This document shows positions 48,034-55,890 of a stretch of 64,000 bases of DNA, piece by piece. Origin of the DNA: Bacteroidota bacterium (GTDB taxonomy: Bacteria > Bacteroidota > Bacteroidia > Flavobacteriales_D > Crocinitomicaceae); the NCBI GenBank assembly GCA_024280295.1, contig JAJRQK010000021.1:39479-103478 (forward strand), given 5' to 3'. Both the position numbers and the translations under genes were made by a program. Under the pieces are notes generated by a model. It made no database searches, had not been told where the DNA came from, and saw only the letters and a program-made list of their open reading frames with translations. Numbering within the stretch: the first letter of the stretch is position 1; every line of letters starts with the position of its first letter.

Positions 48034-49023
48034 ATGATACAAATTACGCGAGCCCTCATCTTGATCTTTGTAATTTCAATTGTTGCTTGCTCTATTGAAC
48101 CAAGTTCCAAAAAGACAACTAGAAATAATCAAAATTACCCCAATCAACCTACAGGAAAGCAGTCCTTGCATGGCCCAAAAAGCACGAAAAAAAAGTTAGC
48201 TTACTCCATTTTAGAAGGCGACTCACAGTTCAGAAGTGGGCTCATTAGTGTGGATATTGAAAGTGACACCAACTCGGTTGAAATTAATATAAGGACTGAA
48301 CTTGGAGCAGATTTTGAGTTTCCAGAAGTATCTAATCCCAACTTCTCCCATATGGAGGATGCTAAATTTCTGGGTATTGAATATGAGTTGACCTATGATG
48401 ATGATGATGATGATGATCATGCTCTCTTTTCAGGTAAAACCAAGTCAAGTATATTTAATGGCGGCTCAACAAATGATATCGATTTAACACCTGATCATTT
48501 TAAAGATTTAGCAATTGGGAAATATTCAATAACGCTAAAAGTTACATCTAGGTATGAAAGTTTTTTTGGACATGTCCCGAGTAACGAAACTGGAATCGGA
48601 TTTGAGTTAAATTTCGAAATAGAAGTGTTCCCAATTTATGAATCGGTTATTTATTTTAGCAGTCTTGTGTTAAACAAGTTATTCACTCAAAATAAATTGA
48701 AGGGAAATAATGACTTCCACAACTCTCGGCCTGAAACAGGAATCTCTATCAGGCAAGGAATGGAATCGCTCATATTTGATTACGCAAAAAACAACTACAG
48801 TTTCAGAAAGAAAATCAAGAAGACATTTTACCATAATGAGCCCAATCCAACTCTCACCATTGTGACTTTGGATGTCGATCATGGATTTAATTTCGACGAT
48901 AAACTGGCAGATACGATGATCTACTTGAATGATCTCATCTCCGAAAACTATAAAACGATTGGATTGACTGGAACCGATGATCTCCAACTTTACTGCACCA
49001 CGAAAGGGCAAATTAACAAATGA
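48034..49023 (+). CDS. Lipoprotein of unknown function with a poly-Asp run
   Basis: 329 residues from ATG 48034; a TTG at 48022 would add four residues. The signal peptide ends in ISIVAC, a lipobox, with Cys at residue 19. The mature part starts low-complexity and polar (SSKKTTRNNQNYPNQ). It then has beta-rich stretches and a run of seven Asp encoded by seven GAT codons (48397-48417). No family was recognised. The 238-base region before it holds no gene. Confidence 0.75.
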   Translation: MIQITRALILIFVISIVACSIEPSSKKTTRNNQNYPNQPTGKQSLHGPKSTKKKLAYSILEGDSQFRSGLISVDIESDTNSVEINIRTELGADFEFPEVSNPNFSHMEDAKFLGIEYELTYDDDDDDDHALFSGKTKSSIFNGGSTNDIDLTPDHFKDLAIGKYSITLKVTSRYESFFGHVPSNETGIGFELNFEIEVFPIYESVIYFSSLVLNKLFTQNKLKGNNDFHNSRPETGISIRQGMESLIFDYAKNNYSFRKKIKKTFYHNEPNPTLTIVTLDVDHGFNFDDKLADTMIYLNDLISENYKTIGLTGTDDLQLYCTTKGQINK

Positions 49024-49114
49024 TTTATCAAGACTTTCGATACTGTGAAATTTGATTAGCAATCCATCTCAAAACAAAACATCAAGCAAGCCCAATTAGT
49101 TTAACCACGATCTA

Positions 49115-49240
49115 GTGCGCTAAGGATAGGAACGGCATCCTTTATAGGAATGGTATTTCGTATCTTCAAAAGCTTCATCGCTTTTTCTTGCTCAGTATGC
49201 TTCTAATAAAGATACAGTGGATAGCCTGTTAAAGCGCCCA
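49115..49240 (-). repeat. Dispersed structured intergenic element, copy A
   Basis: Shares with copy B (55778-55870) an AAGGAT...ATCCTT hairpin, AAAGATA-AG-GGATAGCC-like bases and a closing helix. The closing helix here is GCGCT (49117-49121) with AGCGC (49233-49237); in copy B it is GCGTT with AACGC, a compensatory change. Copy A has about 60 extra bases between the hairpin and the AAAGATA segment. It lies in the 346-base gap before rplU. Confidence 0.75.
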
Positions 49241-49296
49241 AAAAGAAGAGAAAAGCGTAATTTCGAGGAGGATTCAGGAAATTCATGGTATTCACG

Positions 49297-49326
49297 TTGG
49301 ATTGTTAATAAAAAACAATATCTTTG
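49297..49326 (+). promoter_or_regulatory. Promoter of rplU-rpmA
   Basis: TTG (49297-49299), 19 bases, then TATCTTTG (49319-49326) fits the Bacteroidota consensus. It leaves a leader of about 40 bases before the rplU ATG at 49370. Confidence 0.8.
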
Positions 49327-49369
49327 TCGTCCGAATTTTAATGATTTGAACACAAATAAATAAGCTATT

Positions 49370-49681
49370 ATGTACGCAATTGTAGAGATAGCAGGGCAGC
49401 AGTTTAAAGTGCAAAAAGACCAAAAGATCTTTGTACACCGTTTAGATGCTGAAGCAGGAAAGAAAGTTGATTTCGATAGAGTGCTTCTAATTGATAACGA
49501 TGGAAAAGTGAAACTTGGCGCCCCGGCTATAAAAGGTGCAAAAATTACCGCGAAGGTAGAAGAGCACGTTAAAGGAGACAAAGTAATCGTTTTTAAGAAA
49601 AAGCGAAGAAAAGGTTACAAGAAAAGAAACGGACATCGTCAGCAATTTACTGCGATTACGATTACGGATATTAAAGCATAG
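49370..49681 (+). CDS. rplU: 50S ribosomal protein L21
   Basis: 103 residues, normal length. It starts [22 protein letters not shown] and contains the conserved [15 protein letters not shown] and [20 protein letters not shown] segments, whose basic part contacts 23S rRNA. It is followed 40 bases later by rpmA in the common rplU-rpmA operon, with a strong promoter upstream and a terminator after rpmA. Confidence 0.98.
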   Translation: MYAIVEIAGQQFKVQKDQKIFVHRLDAEAGKKVDFDRVLLIDNDGKVKLGAPAIKGAKITAKVEEHVKGDKVIVFKKKRRKGYKKRNGHRQQFTAITITDIKA

Positions 49682-49721
49682 TTGAACATTCCCACATTAT
49701 CGGGAAATAAAACAAAACACA

Positions 49722-49991
49722 ATGGCACATAAAAAAGGAGCCGGTAGTTCGAAAAACGGTCGTGAATCAGAAAGTAAACGATTGGGAGTTAAAATCTTTG
49801 GAGGACAAGCTGCAATAGCAGGTAACATTATCGTTCGTCAAAGAGGAACTCAGCATCACCCAGGAACTAACGTTGGAATCGGAAAAGATCACACGTTATT
49901 TGCTTTGACTGATGGATTAGTAGAATTCCGCAAGAAAAGAAACAATCGTTCATTTGTATCAGTAGTTCCATTTGAAACTGCAGAAGCTTAG
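49722..49991 (+). CDS. rpmA: 50S ribosomal protein L27
   Basis: 89 residues. The N-terminus [20 protein letters not shown] begins directly with the mature AHKKGAG sequence that reaches the peptidyl-transferase centre. There is no cleavable N-terminal extension of the Firmicutes type. [36 protein letters not shown] is the conserved L27 core. It is the last gene before a strong terminator. Confidence 0.98.
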   Translation: MAHKKGAGSSKNGRESESKRLGVKIFGGQAAIAGNIIVRQRGTQHHPGTNVGIGKDHTLFALTDGLVEFRKKRNNRSFVSVVPFETAEA

Positions 49992-50010
49992 TCGAACGTC
50001 AAACTAATTT

Positions 50011-50045
50011 AAAGGGAGTTCCGAGCATCGGAATTCCCTTTTTTT
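50011..50045 (+). terminator. Rho-independent terminator after rpmA
   Basis: AAAGGGAGTTCCGA pairs with TCGGAATTCCCTTT (14 bp with one G-T pair) over a 3-base loop and is followed by a T run ending at 50045. Confidence 0.93.
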
Positions 50046-50113
50046 ATGTCATAACAATTATTCTCGCGTAAATGAATTACTAACTTCGCGCAAGAAAACA
50101 GAAACACACTACA

Positions 50114-51382
50114 ATGCTCGAAATACAGCACATCAGAACAGGAAAACAAGAGATCATTGAAGGGCTTAAAAAACGTCACTTCGATGCAGTACCAATTATT
50201 GATGAAATACTAAATCTCGATAGTAATTGGAGAGAATCTAAAGGAAATCTTGAGCAAATTGCTGCGGAAATGAATCAGATTTCTAAGCAAATTGGATTGT
50301 TGTTCAAAGAAGGAAAGCAAGAAGAAGCGAATGCTGCGAAAGCGATGACTGGACAATTAAAATCTTCTGAAGCTGAATTGAAAATAAAAGTTGACGAACT
50401 CGAAGGTAAGATTCAAGACTTGATGTATTTGCTTCCAAATGTTCCAAATGAATTAGTGAAAGCTGGAAAGAGTGAATTGGACAATGAAACTACAGAAGAG
50501 CATGGAGCGGCACCTTCATTTGACTTCACCCCGATTCCTCATTGGGAAATTGCATCTAAATTCAACTTGATTGATTTTGAGTTAGGGGTAAAAATCACTG
50601 GTGCTGGATTTCCAGTTTATAGAGGAAAAGGGGCGAAACTTCAACGAGCACTTATTAATTTCTTTTTAGTTGAAGCAGATAAAGCGGGTTACGAAGAAAT
50701 AATTCCACCTCATTTTGTGAACGAAGCATCCGCCATTGCTACAGGTCAACTTCCAGATAAGGAAGGTCAAATGTACCATGATGAGCGCGATGATCTATAC
50801 ATGATTCCGACAGCGGAGGTGCCAATTACAAACATGTACCGAAATGTGATACTACCCAACGAAAATTTCTCAGTGAAATTGACAGGGTACACACCTTGTT
50901 TTCGTCGAGAAGCAGGGTCTTATGGATCTGATGTACGAGGATTGAATCGTTTGCATCAATTTGATAAAGTTGAGATCGTGCGAATTGAGCATCCAAAGAA
51001 TACCGAAGCTGCAATGAAAGAAATGGTAAATCATATTAAGGGATTACTCGAAAAACTTGGATTGCAATATAGAATTCTGCGATTATGTGGTGGAGATACT
51101 GGTTTCACGTCTGCAATGACCTATGATTTTGAGGTCTATTCAGCTGCTCAAGATAAATGGTTAGAGGTTAGTTCTGTTTCTCGCTTTGATACATTTCAGG
51201 CGAATCGTTTGAAATTACGCTTTAAAAATGCTGATAAGAAAACTCAATTGTGCCATACATTGAATGGATCAGCGTTGGCTTTGCCGAGAATTGTTGCAGC
51301 ATTGTTAGAGAATCATCAGACGAAGAATGGGGTTGCTATTCCTGAGTGCCTGCATGCGTTTACTGGGTTTGATAGTATTTAG
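50114..51382 (+). CDS. serS: Seryl-tRNA synthetase
   Basis: 422 residues, normal length. It charges tRNA-Ser. An N-terminal antiparallel coiled coil (about 30-105) binds the tRNA long arm. The class II catalytic core shows motif 2 (TGYTPCFRREAGSYGSDVRGLNRLHQFDKVE) and motif 3 (LNGSALALPRIVAALLENHQ), with the Ser-specific TAEVPITNMY. It appears monocistronic. A weak TAACTTCG box is upstream. Confidence 0.97.
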   Translation: MLEIQHIRTGKQEIIEGLKKRHFDAVPIIDEILNLDSNWRESKGNLEQIAAEMNQISKQIGLLFKEGKQEEANAAKAMTGQLKSSEAELKIKVDELEGKIQDLMYLLPNVPNELVKAGKSELDNETTEEHGAAPSFDFTPIPHWEIASKFNLIDFELGVKITGAGFPVYRGKGAKLQRALINFFLVEADKAGYEEIIPPHFVNEASAIATGQLPDKEGQMYHDERDDLYMIPTAEVPITNMYRNVILPNENFSVKLTGYTPCFRREAGSYGSDVRGLNRLHQFDKVEIVRIEHPKNTEAAMKEMVNHIKGLLEKLGLQYRILRLCGGDTGFTSAMTYDFEVYSAAQDKWLEVSSVSRFDTFQANRLKLRFKNADKKTQLCHTLNGSALALPRIVAALLENHQTKNGVAIPECLHAFTGFDSI

Positions 51383-51544
51383 ATTATCAAAACAAAGATA
51401 CGACACAATAGCTCAAGCTCAATAAGACAAGGGCATAAGGTTATTATTGAAGAAATGAGTCGGCTGAGAATTGAGTGCAAATGTGGGAATGCATTTATTT
51501 GTTTCGCAAATTGTAACATCTTAGATTGATCTCGTTTAGATAGT

Positions 51545-52366
51545 ATGAAACTACTTTTCTCTATCTCCATTTTACTTTTTTCGTATTCCGTACTTGGTCA
51601 ATCTAAGATTATTTTCGTTTATTTTGATGTTGACTCCTATCAGCTAAATGATGCGGAACTATTGAAACTTGAACCGTTATTAAAACTGGATAGTGAATTC
51701 GTGGAAATCTTCCAAATCGATAGTTATACTGACTACACAGGAACAAAAGAATATAATAAGGAATTATCGAAGCGCAGATCTAAGTCGGTTATACATTTAC
51801 TAAACGCATTTGCTCCGCCCCAAAAGGTGTATGATTTTGGAGAGGAATATGCAACAAGTAATTACACACCCCAAAAGGGTAGACGAGTAGAAATCTCTTA
51901 CAACTACAACGAAAATGGCCAATCAGTTGTAATTAGTCCATTTAAAAAAGAGCCAATCACATCCCCAATTGAAACTGTATCGGAAGGCTTAGTAAATGAC
52001 TTTTCAGAATTCCTTCAAGATAGTAGTGCTGACACAACAACAATTGTACTTTCTATTCTTTTTTACGGAGGATCAAGTAGGTTTATCAACTCGGATGATC
52101 CAGATTTATGGGCATTTTTCGATATCCTACGCTATAACGAATCATTGTCGGTAGAAATACGAGGTCATGTTTGCTGTGGTTCTGCTCAATTGCTATCAAC
52201 AAATCGAGCATACGCAGTCTATCAGTTTATGGCTAGACGAGGCATTTCACCAAACCGAATGAAATACAAAGGATATGACAATTCCATTCCAGCTGTCTTC
52301 CCAGAAGTAACAGCAATCGATCGTTCAAAAAACAGAAGAGTCGATGTTGTATTTCACAAACAATAA
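51545..52366 (+). CDS. OmpA-family secreted protein with two peptidoglycan-binding-like domains
   Basis: 273 residues with a signal peptide (about 1-18, ending SVLGQ). Two OmpA C-terminal-like units are visible. The first is residues 22-115 (FVYFDVDSYQLNDAELLKLEPLL ... SYTDYTGTKEYNKELSKRRSKSVIHLL). The second is about 150-270 (LSVEIRGHVCCGSAQLLSTNRAYAVYQFMARRGISPNRMKYKGY ... RSKNRRVDVVF). It lacks an N-terminal beta-barrel, so it is probably a periplasmic protein that binds the wall, though binding residues in the first unit are only partly conserved. Confidence 0.82.
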   Translation: MKLLFSISILLFSYSVLGQSKIIFVYFDVDSYQLNDAELLKLEPLLKLDSEFVEIFQIDSYTDYTGTKEYNKELSKRRSKSVIHLLNAFAPPQKVYDFGEEYATSNYTPQKGRRVEISYNYNENGQSVVISPFKKEPITSPIETVSEGLVNDFSEFLQDSSADTTTIVLSILFYGGSSRFINSDDPDLWAFFDILRYNESLSVEIRGHVCCGSAQLLSTNRAYAVYQFMARRGISPNRMKYKGYDNSIPAVFPEVTAIDRSKNRRVDVVFHKQ

Positions 52367-52484
52367 TTCTCCCTTAATACGAAATAGATTATGCAGATTA
52401 ATAATTAATCGCCCTCAATTAACGTTTATTCTCAACTAAGCGGAGGAACTTTCTTATTTTTACTTAAAACCTTTGGTGAAAAAC

Positions 52485-53030
52485 ATGAGAATAATCTTTA
52501 TTGTATTAATTGGCGGACTATTAGCGTCTTGTGTCGACCTTGAGAAATCAACTCAAATTGAAAGTATCGATGCTATGAACAGCACTTTAGATAGCATTGA
52601 AATAGTGCTAGAAGAGCATACATTCGATTCGTTATTCCCCATGCAAAGGAATTCTTATGCAATAGAAAATCGAGTTAAAAACTATTACGTCTCTGATACA
52701 ATTGATCTTGCCTTAGGAAGAAAAATGGACGCTTTCAAGAAGATGAGAAAGAACATGGAACCATTAGCAAGAGCAAGACAAACATTACTGTCTAGTATTA
52801 AAGAAGAACGGCTTAGTTTAATTGATTTACAAAACGACATCGATGGAAGTAATGGGGAGAGAGAGAAGTACGGCGAGTTCATTCAGTTTGAAGAAGCGAA
52901 ATTAGATCAACTGCGAGCATTGATTAACGATTACGTTACTACAAAAATTTCTGTAATCGAAACTTATGAAAGCTATTACGATGACTTGAATGAGTTCTCG
53001 TTCGCACTACTACCTAAAAATAAGGAATAA
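52485..53030 (+). CDS. Putative lipoprotein of unknown function
   Basis: 181 residues from ATG 52485; TTG 52473 and GTG 52476 are upstream alternatives. The signal peptide ends GGLLASC, a strong lipobox. The mature protein is highly charged and predicted helical, with heptad-like Leu/Ile spacing from about 75 to 150 (a possible coiled coil). No family was recognised. The next gene starts 12 bases after its stop, so they likely form an operon. Confidence 0.75.
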   Translation: MRIIFIVLIGGLLASCVDLEKSTQIESIDAMNSTLDSIEIVLEEHTFDSLFPMQRNSYAIENRVKNYYVSDTIDLALGRKMDAFKKMRKNMEPLARARQTLLSSIKEERLSLIDLQNDIDGSNGEREKYGEFIQFEEAKLDQLRALINDYVTTKISVIETYESYYDDLNEFSFALLPKNKE

Positions 53031-53042
53031 TTTTTGCGGCTT

Positions 53043-54911
53043 ATGAAACGTATGCAGACATATCTCTTCCTTCTAGCAACATTGTTTTCGCTGAACATAG
53101 CGATTGCACAAGATGGCGGATCAGATCAGCAACTTGCTCAACACTATTATTCAAATGGAGAATTCGACAAAGCACTTGTGTATTACGATAAACTGTATGC
53201 TAAGAATCCTTCTAAGTTCAATTTTACTCGATATACAGAGTGTCTTGTACAGACCAACGATACTAAGCGTGCTGAAAAAACTTACAAACGACAAATAAGT
53301 CGAAATAACTTAGACCAAGAATATAAAATTCTCTTTGCTATTTTTTATGAAGATCAAGGTGCACAAAATAAAGCCGACGGGATCTACACTAAGCTGATTG
53401 ATGAACTACGCGCAAGTTCTATTAGTGTGATTCAACTTTACAATGCATTTAAAGGTCAAAGTAAGATGGATATGGCGTTTCAAACACTTGAAAAAGGTAG
53501 GAAATTATTAAAGAAAACGTATCCTCTCAATTATTACTTCGCGGAATTCTATGCCTACAAAGGTGAAACTCAGAAGATGATGGATGAATATCTCGACCTC
53601 ATCGACTATCACAGTTCGTATGCGAATGATTTAAAACGAATATTGTCGAGTAAAATTGATTTTCCACAAGAAGATTCAGAGGAGTACGACATTTTAAAGA
53701 TCGCATTAATAGAGCGTACACAAAAGAATCCTAATAACACACATTATTCGGAAATGTTAACTTGGTTATTCATCCAACGCCAAAATTTTGAAGCAGCTTT
53801 TGTTCATGTGAAAGCACTGGATAAGAGGACACAATCTGGCGGACGATATGTATTCAATCTTGGAGAAATCTGTGTTGAGAACAAGGATTATCGAACCGCT
53901 AAAAAATGTTTCCAATACATTGTTGATGGCGGAAAAACTGAACCTTACTTTATTCGTGCACAAAATGCAGTTCTAAATGTTCGCTTTCTACAAGTAACGA
54001 CACTTCGAGATTATAGCCAAGCGGAAGTACTAGAAACTATTGATGCCTATGATGAAGCATTGAATCGCGTTGGAAGGTCGTACGCTTCTCTCCCGCTCAT
54101 TTTAGAGAAAACATACATCCAAGCCTTCTATGCAAACAAGGCAAATGATGCGATGATCGATTTGGAACAAGCATTGGATATTTCTCGGATTTCAGATATG
54201 CAACGCGCTAAAATCAAAATGCAACTTGCCGACATTCGTGTTTTACATGGTGATATTTGGGATGCCGCACTGATGTATAGTCAAGTTGATAAAGATTTCA
54301 AGTTTGAAACCATTGGACACGAAGCAAAATTCAAAAATGCGCGAATTTTTTATTATGACGGTGAGTTTGATTATGCACAATCTCAACTTGATGTTCTAAA
54401 ACAATCAACCTCAAAATTAATCGCAAATGATGCGTTAAAACTGTCGCTATTAATAACAGACAACTTCGGCTTAGATAGCAACTATAAAGCAATGACATGG
54501 TTCGCCAACGCTGATCTCTTAATTGAACAACATCAATACAATGCCGCATACTCATTGTTTGATAGTATTATCGAAAACTTCCCTGCACATGCATTGGGAG
54601 ATGAAATTCTATTGAAAAAAGCACATTCCTTGCAATTACGCGGAGAATGGACAAAAGCAGTTGACGCTTTGGATGAGCTCTTGAAGTTTCATGCTACGGA
54701 TATACTTGCCGACGATGCACTCTTTCAATTGGGAGATATTTATGAAAACAATCTTATGAATCCAGAAAAGGCAAAGGAATATTACCGTGATTTACTTTTC
54801 AATCACAAAGGCAGCCTTTACACTGTTGAAGCAAGAAAACGGTTCCAAAAATTGCGCGGTGAAGGTGGATCTTTGAGAGATGATACAGATGAAACTCCAG
54901 AAGAATTATGA
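53043..54911 (+). CDS. Secreted TPR-repeat protein
   Basis: 622 residues from ATG 53043. The signal peptide is about residues 1-22 (ending NIAIAQ). The body is almost entirely tetratricopeptide-like helix pairs, for example ALVYYDKLYAKNPSKFNF, NYYFAEFYAYKGETQKMMDEYLDLI, TYIQAFYANKANDAMIDLEQALDI, and near the C-terminus ALDELLKFHATDILADDALFQLGDIYENNLMNPEKAKEYYRDLL, which resembles the TPR of outer-membrane assembly (YfiO/CpoB-like) proteins. A scaffold role in the envelope is inferred. It pairs with the lipoprotein gene just upstream. Confidence 0.85.
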   Translation: MKRMQTYLFLLATLFSLNIAIAQDGGSDQQLAQHYYSNGEFDKALVYYDKLYAKNPSKFNFTRYTECLVQTNDTKRAEKTYKRQISRNNLDQEYKILFAIFYEDQGAQNKADGIYTKLIDELRASSISVIQLYNAFKGQSKMDMAFQTLEKGRKLLKKTYPLNYYFAEFYAYKGETQKMMDEYLDLIDYHSSYANDLKRILSSKIDFPQEDSEEYDILKIALIERTQKNPNNTHYSEMLTWLFIQRQNFEAAFVHVKALDKRTQSGGRYVFNLGEICVENKDYRTAKKCFQYIVDGGKTEPYFIRAQNAVLNVRFLQVTTLRDYSQAEVLETIDAYDEALNRVGRSYASLPLILEKTYIQAFYANKANDAMIDLEQALDISRISDMQRAKIKMQLADIRVLHGDIWDAALMYSQVDKDFKFETIGHEAKFKNARIFYYDGEFDYAQSQLDVLKQSTSKLIANDALKLSLLITDNFGLDSNYKAMTWFANADLLIEQHQYNAAYSLFDSIIENFPAHALGDEILLKKAHSLQLRGEWTKAVDALDELLKFHATDILADDALFQLGDIYENNLMNPEKAKEYYRDLLFNHKGSLYTVEARKRFQKLRGEGGSLRDDTDETPEEL

Positions 54912-54920
54912 TCCTATGAT

Positions 54921-54950
54921 TTCTTTGGGCGTTACCACAAGGGTAAATCT
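54921..54950 (+). repeat. Possible truncated copy of the dispersed intergenic element
   Basis: TTTGGGCGTT followed by an ACC-ACAA-GGGT hairpin resembles the opposite-strand 5' end of copies A and B (TTTGGGCGTTCCC in B). Only about 10 bases are identical, so the relation is tentative. Confidence 0.35.
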
Positions 54951-55060
54951 AATTTTACTGAAACGAACGTATATATTATAACTTGAAAGACTTTAACATT
55001 CTTTAGAGATTAATTCGTAAGCTATTAATCTCTCACTAGATCAAAAAATAAACAATTACT

Positions 55061-55702
55061 ATGAAGAGATTACTCAGCATTTTTGTACTAGGGTTTGCAC
55101 TTTATTCTTGTGCAGGATCAGAAATAAATAACAATCAATTAGAAAAGCAGGATATTGCACCCGCAGATTTAGAATCAGCACAAATAGCTTATTTTGCGAG
55201 TGGATGCTTTTGGTGTGTTGAAGCTGTTTTTGAATCCGTAAAGGGTGTCCACGAAGCTGTTTCTGGATATTCAGGTGGAGATTCAAAAAAACCAACATAT
55301 AGCGAAATTTGTACTGGGCGATCTGGTCATGCCGAAGCAGTAAAAGTATATTACGATTCTAGTATTGTTAGTTATCAAACACTCGTTGATGTCTTTTTTA
55401 ATTCGCACGATCCAACAACATTAAATCGTCAAGGCCCAGACTCTGGAACACAATATCGATCTGCGATTTTTTACCAAACAGACGAAGAGAAGCAAATCGC
55501 TAAATCAACGATCAAAAGCTTACTTGCGAATAAGACATTTAACAAAATCACCACAGAAGTATCTAAACTCGATGTCTTTTACGATGCCGAAGATTACCAT
55601 CAAGATTATGAGCGAAACAATCCAAACCAACCCTATGTGAAAGGTGTTTCAATTCCAAGATTAAATAAATTTAAAGCGAAGATGCCTGAAGTTTTGAAGT
55701 GA
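55061..55702 (+). CDS. msrA: Peptide-methionine (S)-S-oxide reductase, lipoprotein form
   Basis: 213 residues. It reduces methionine-S-sulfoxide in proteins. The catalytic GCFWC is at 48-52 (FASGCFWCVEAVFESVKGV), with GYSGG, HAEAVKVYYD and DPTTLNRQGPDSGTQYRSAIFY following. Residues 1-17 are a lipoprotein signal (GFALYSC), so the enzyme should act in the periplasm or at the surface rather than in the cytoplasm. No msrB domain or gene is adjacent. Confidence 0.94.
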   Translation: MKRLLSIFVLGFALYSCAGSEINNNQLEKQDIAPADLESAQIAYFASGCFWCVEAVFESVKGVHEAVSGYSGGDSKKPTYSEICTGRSGHAEAVKVYYDSSIVSYQTLVDVFFNSHDPTTLNRQGPDSGTQYRSAIFYQTDEEKQIAKSTIKSLLANKTFNKITTEVSKLDVFYDAEDYHQDYERNNPNQPYVKGVSIPRLNKFKAKMPEVLK

Positions 55703-55777
55703 AAATTAATTTTCTCAACCTATACGGTTTATTCATCACGAGTGAATAATCAAAATAACTAGCCTCCAAAGTGAAGT

Positions 55778-55870
55778 TTGCGTTAAGGATAGTCGCGGCA
55801 TCCTTTTGCTAAAAAGATATAGCAGATAGCCCCTACCTTCCGATTGAAATGAGGAAAGGGAACGCCCAAA
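55778..55870 (-). repeat. Dispersed structured intergenic element, copy B
   Basis: Compact form of the element seen at 49115-49240: closing helix GCGTT (55780-55784) with AACGC (55861-55865), hairpin AAGGAT/ATCCTT (55785-55790, 55800-55805), then AAAAAGATATAGCAGATAGCCC and a CCTTCC/GGAAAGG hairpin. It lies in the gap between the convergent msrA and GH18 genes. Confidence 0.75.
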
Positions 55871-55890
55871 TGACACGTATCAGAGGTGAA

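Noticed and set aside
49192..49581. 129-codon minus-strand frame over rplU
   Set aside because: It is antisense to rplU and its promoter; the L21 frame is certain.
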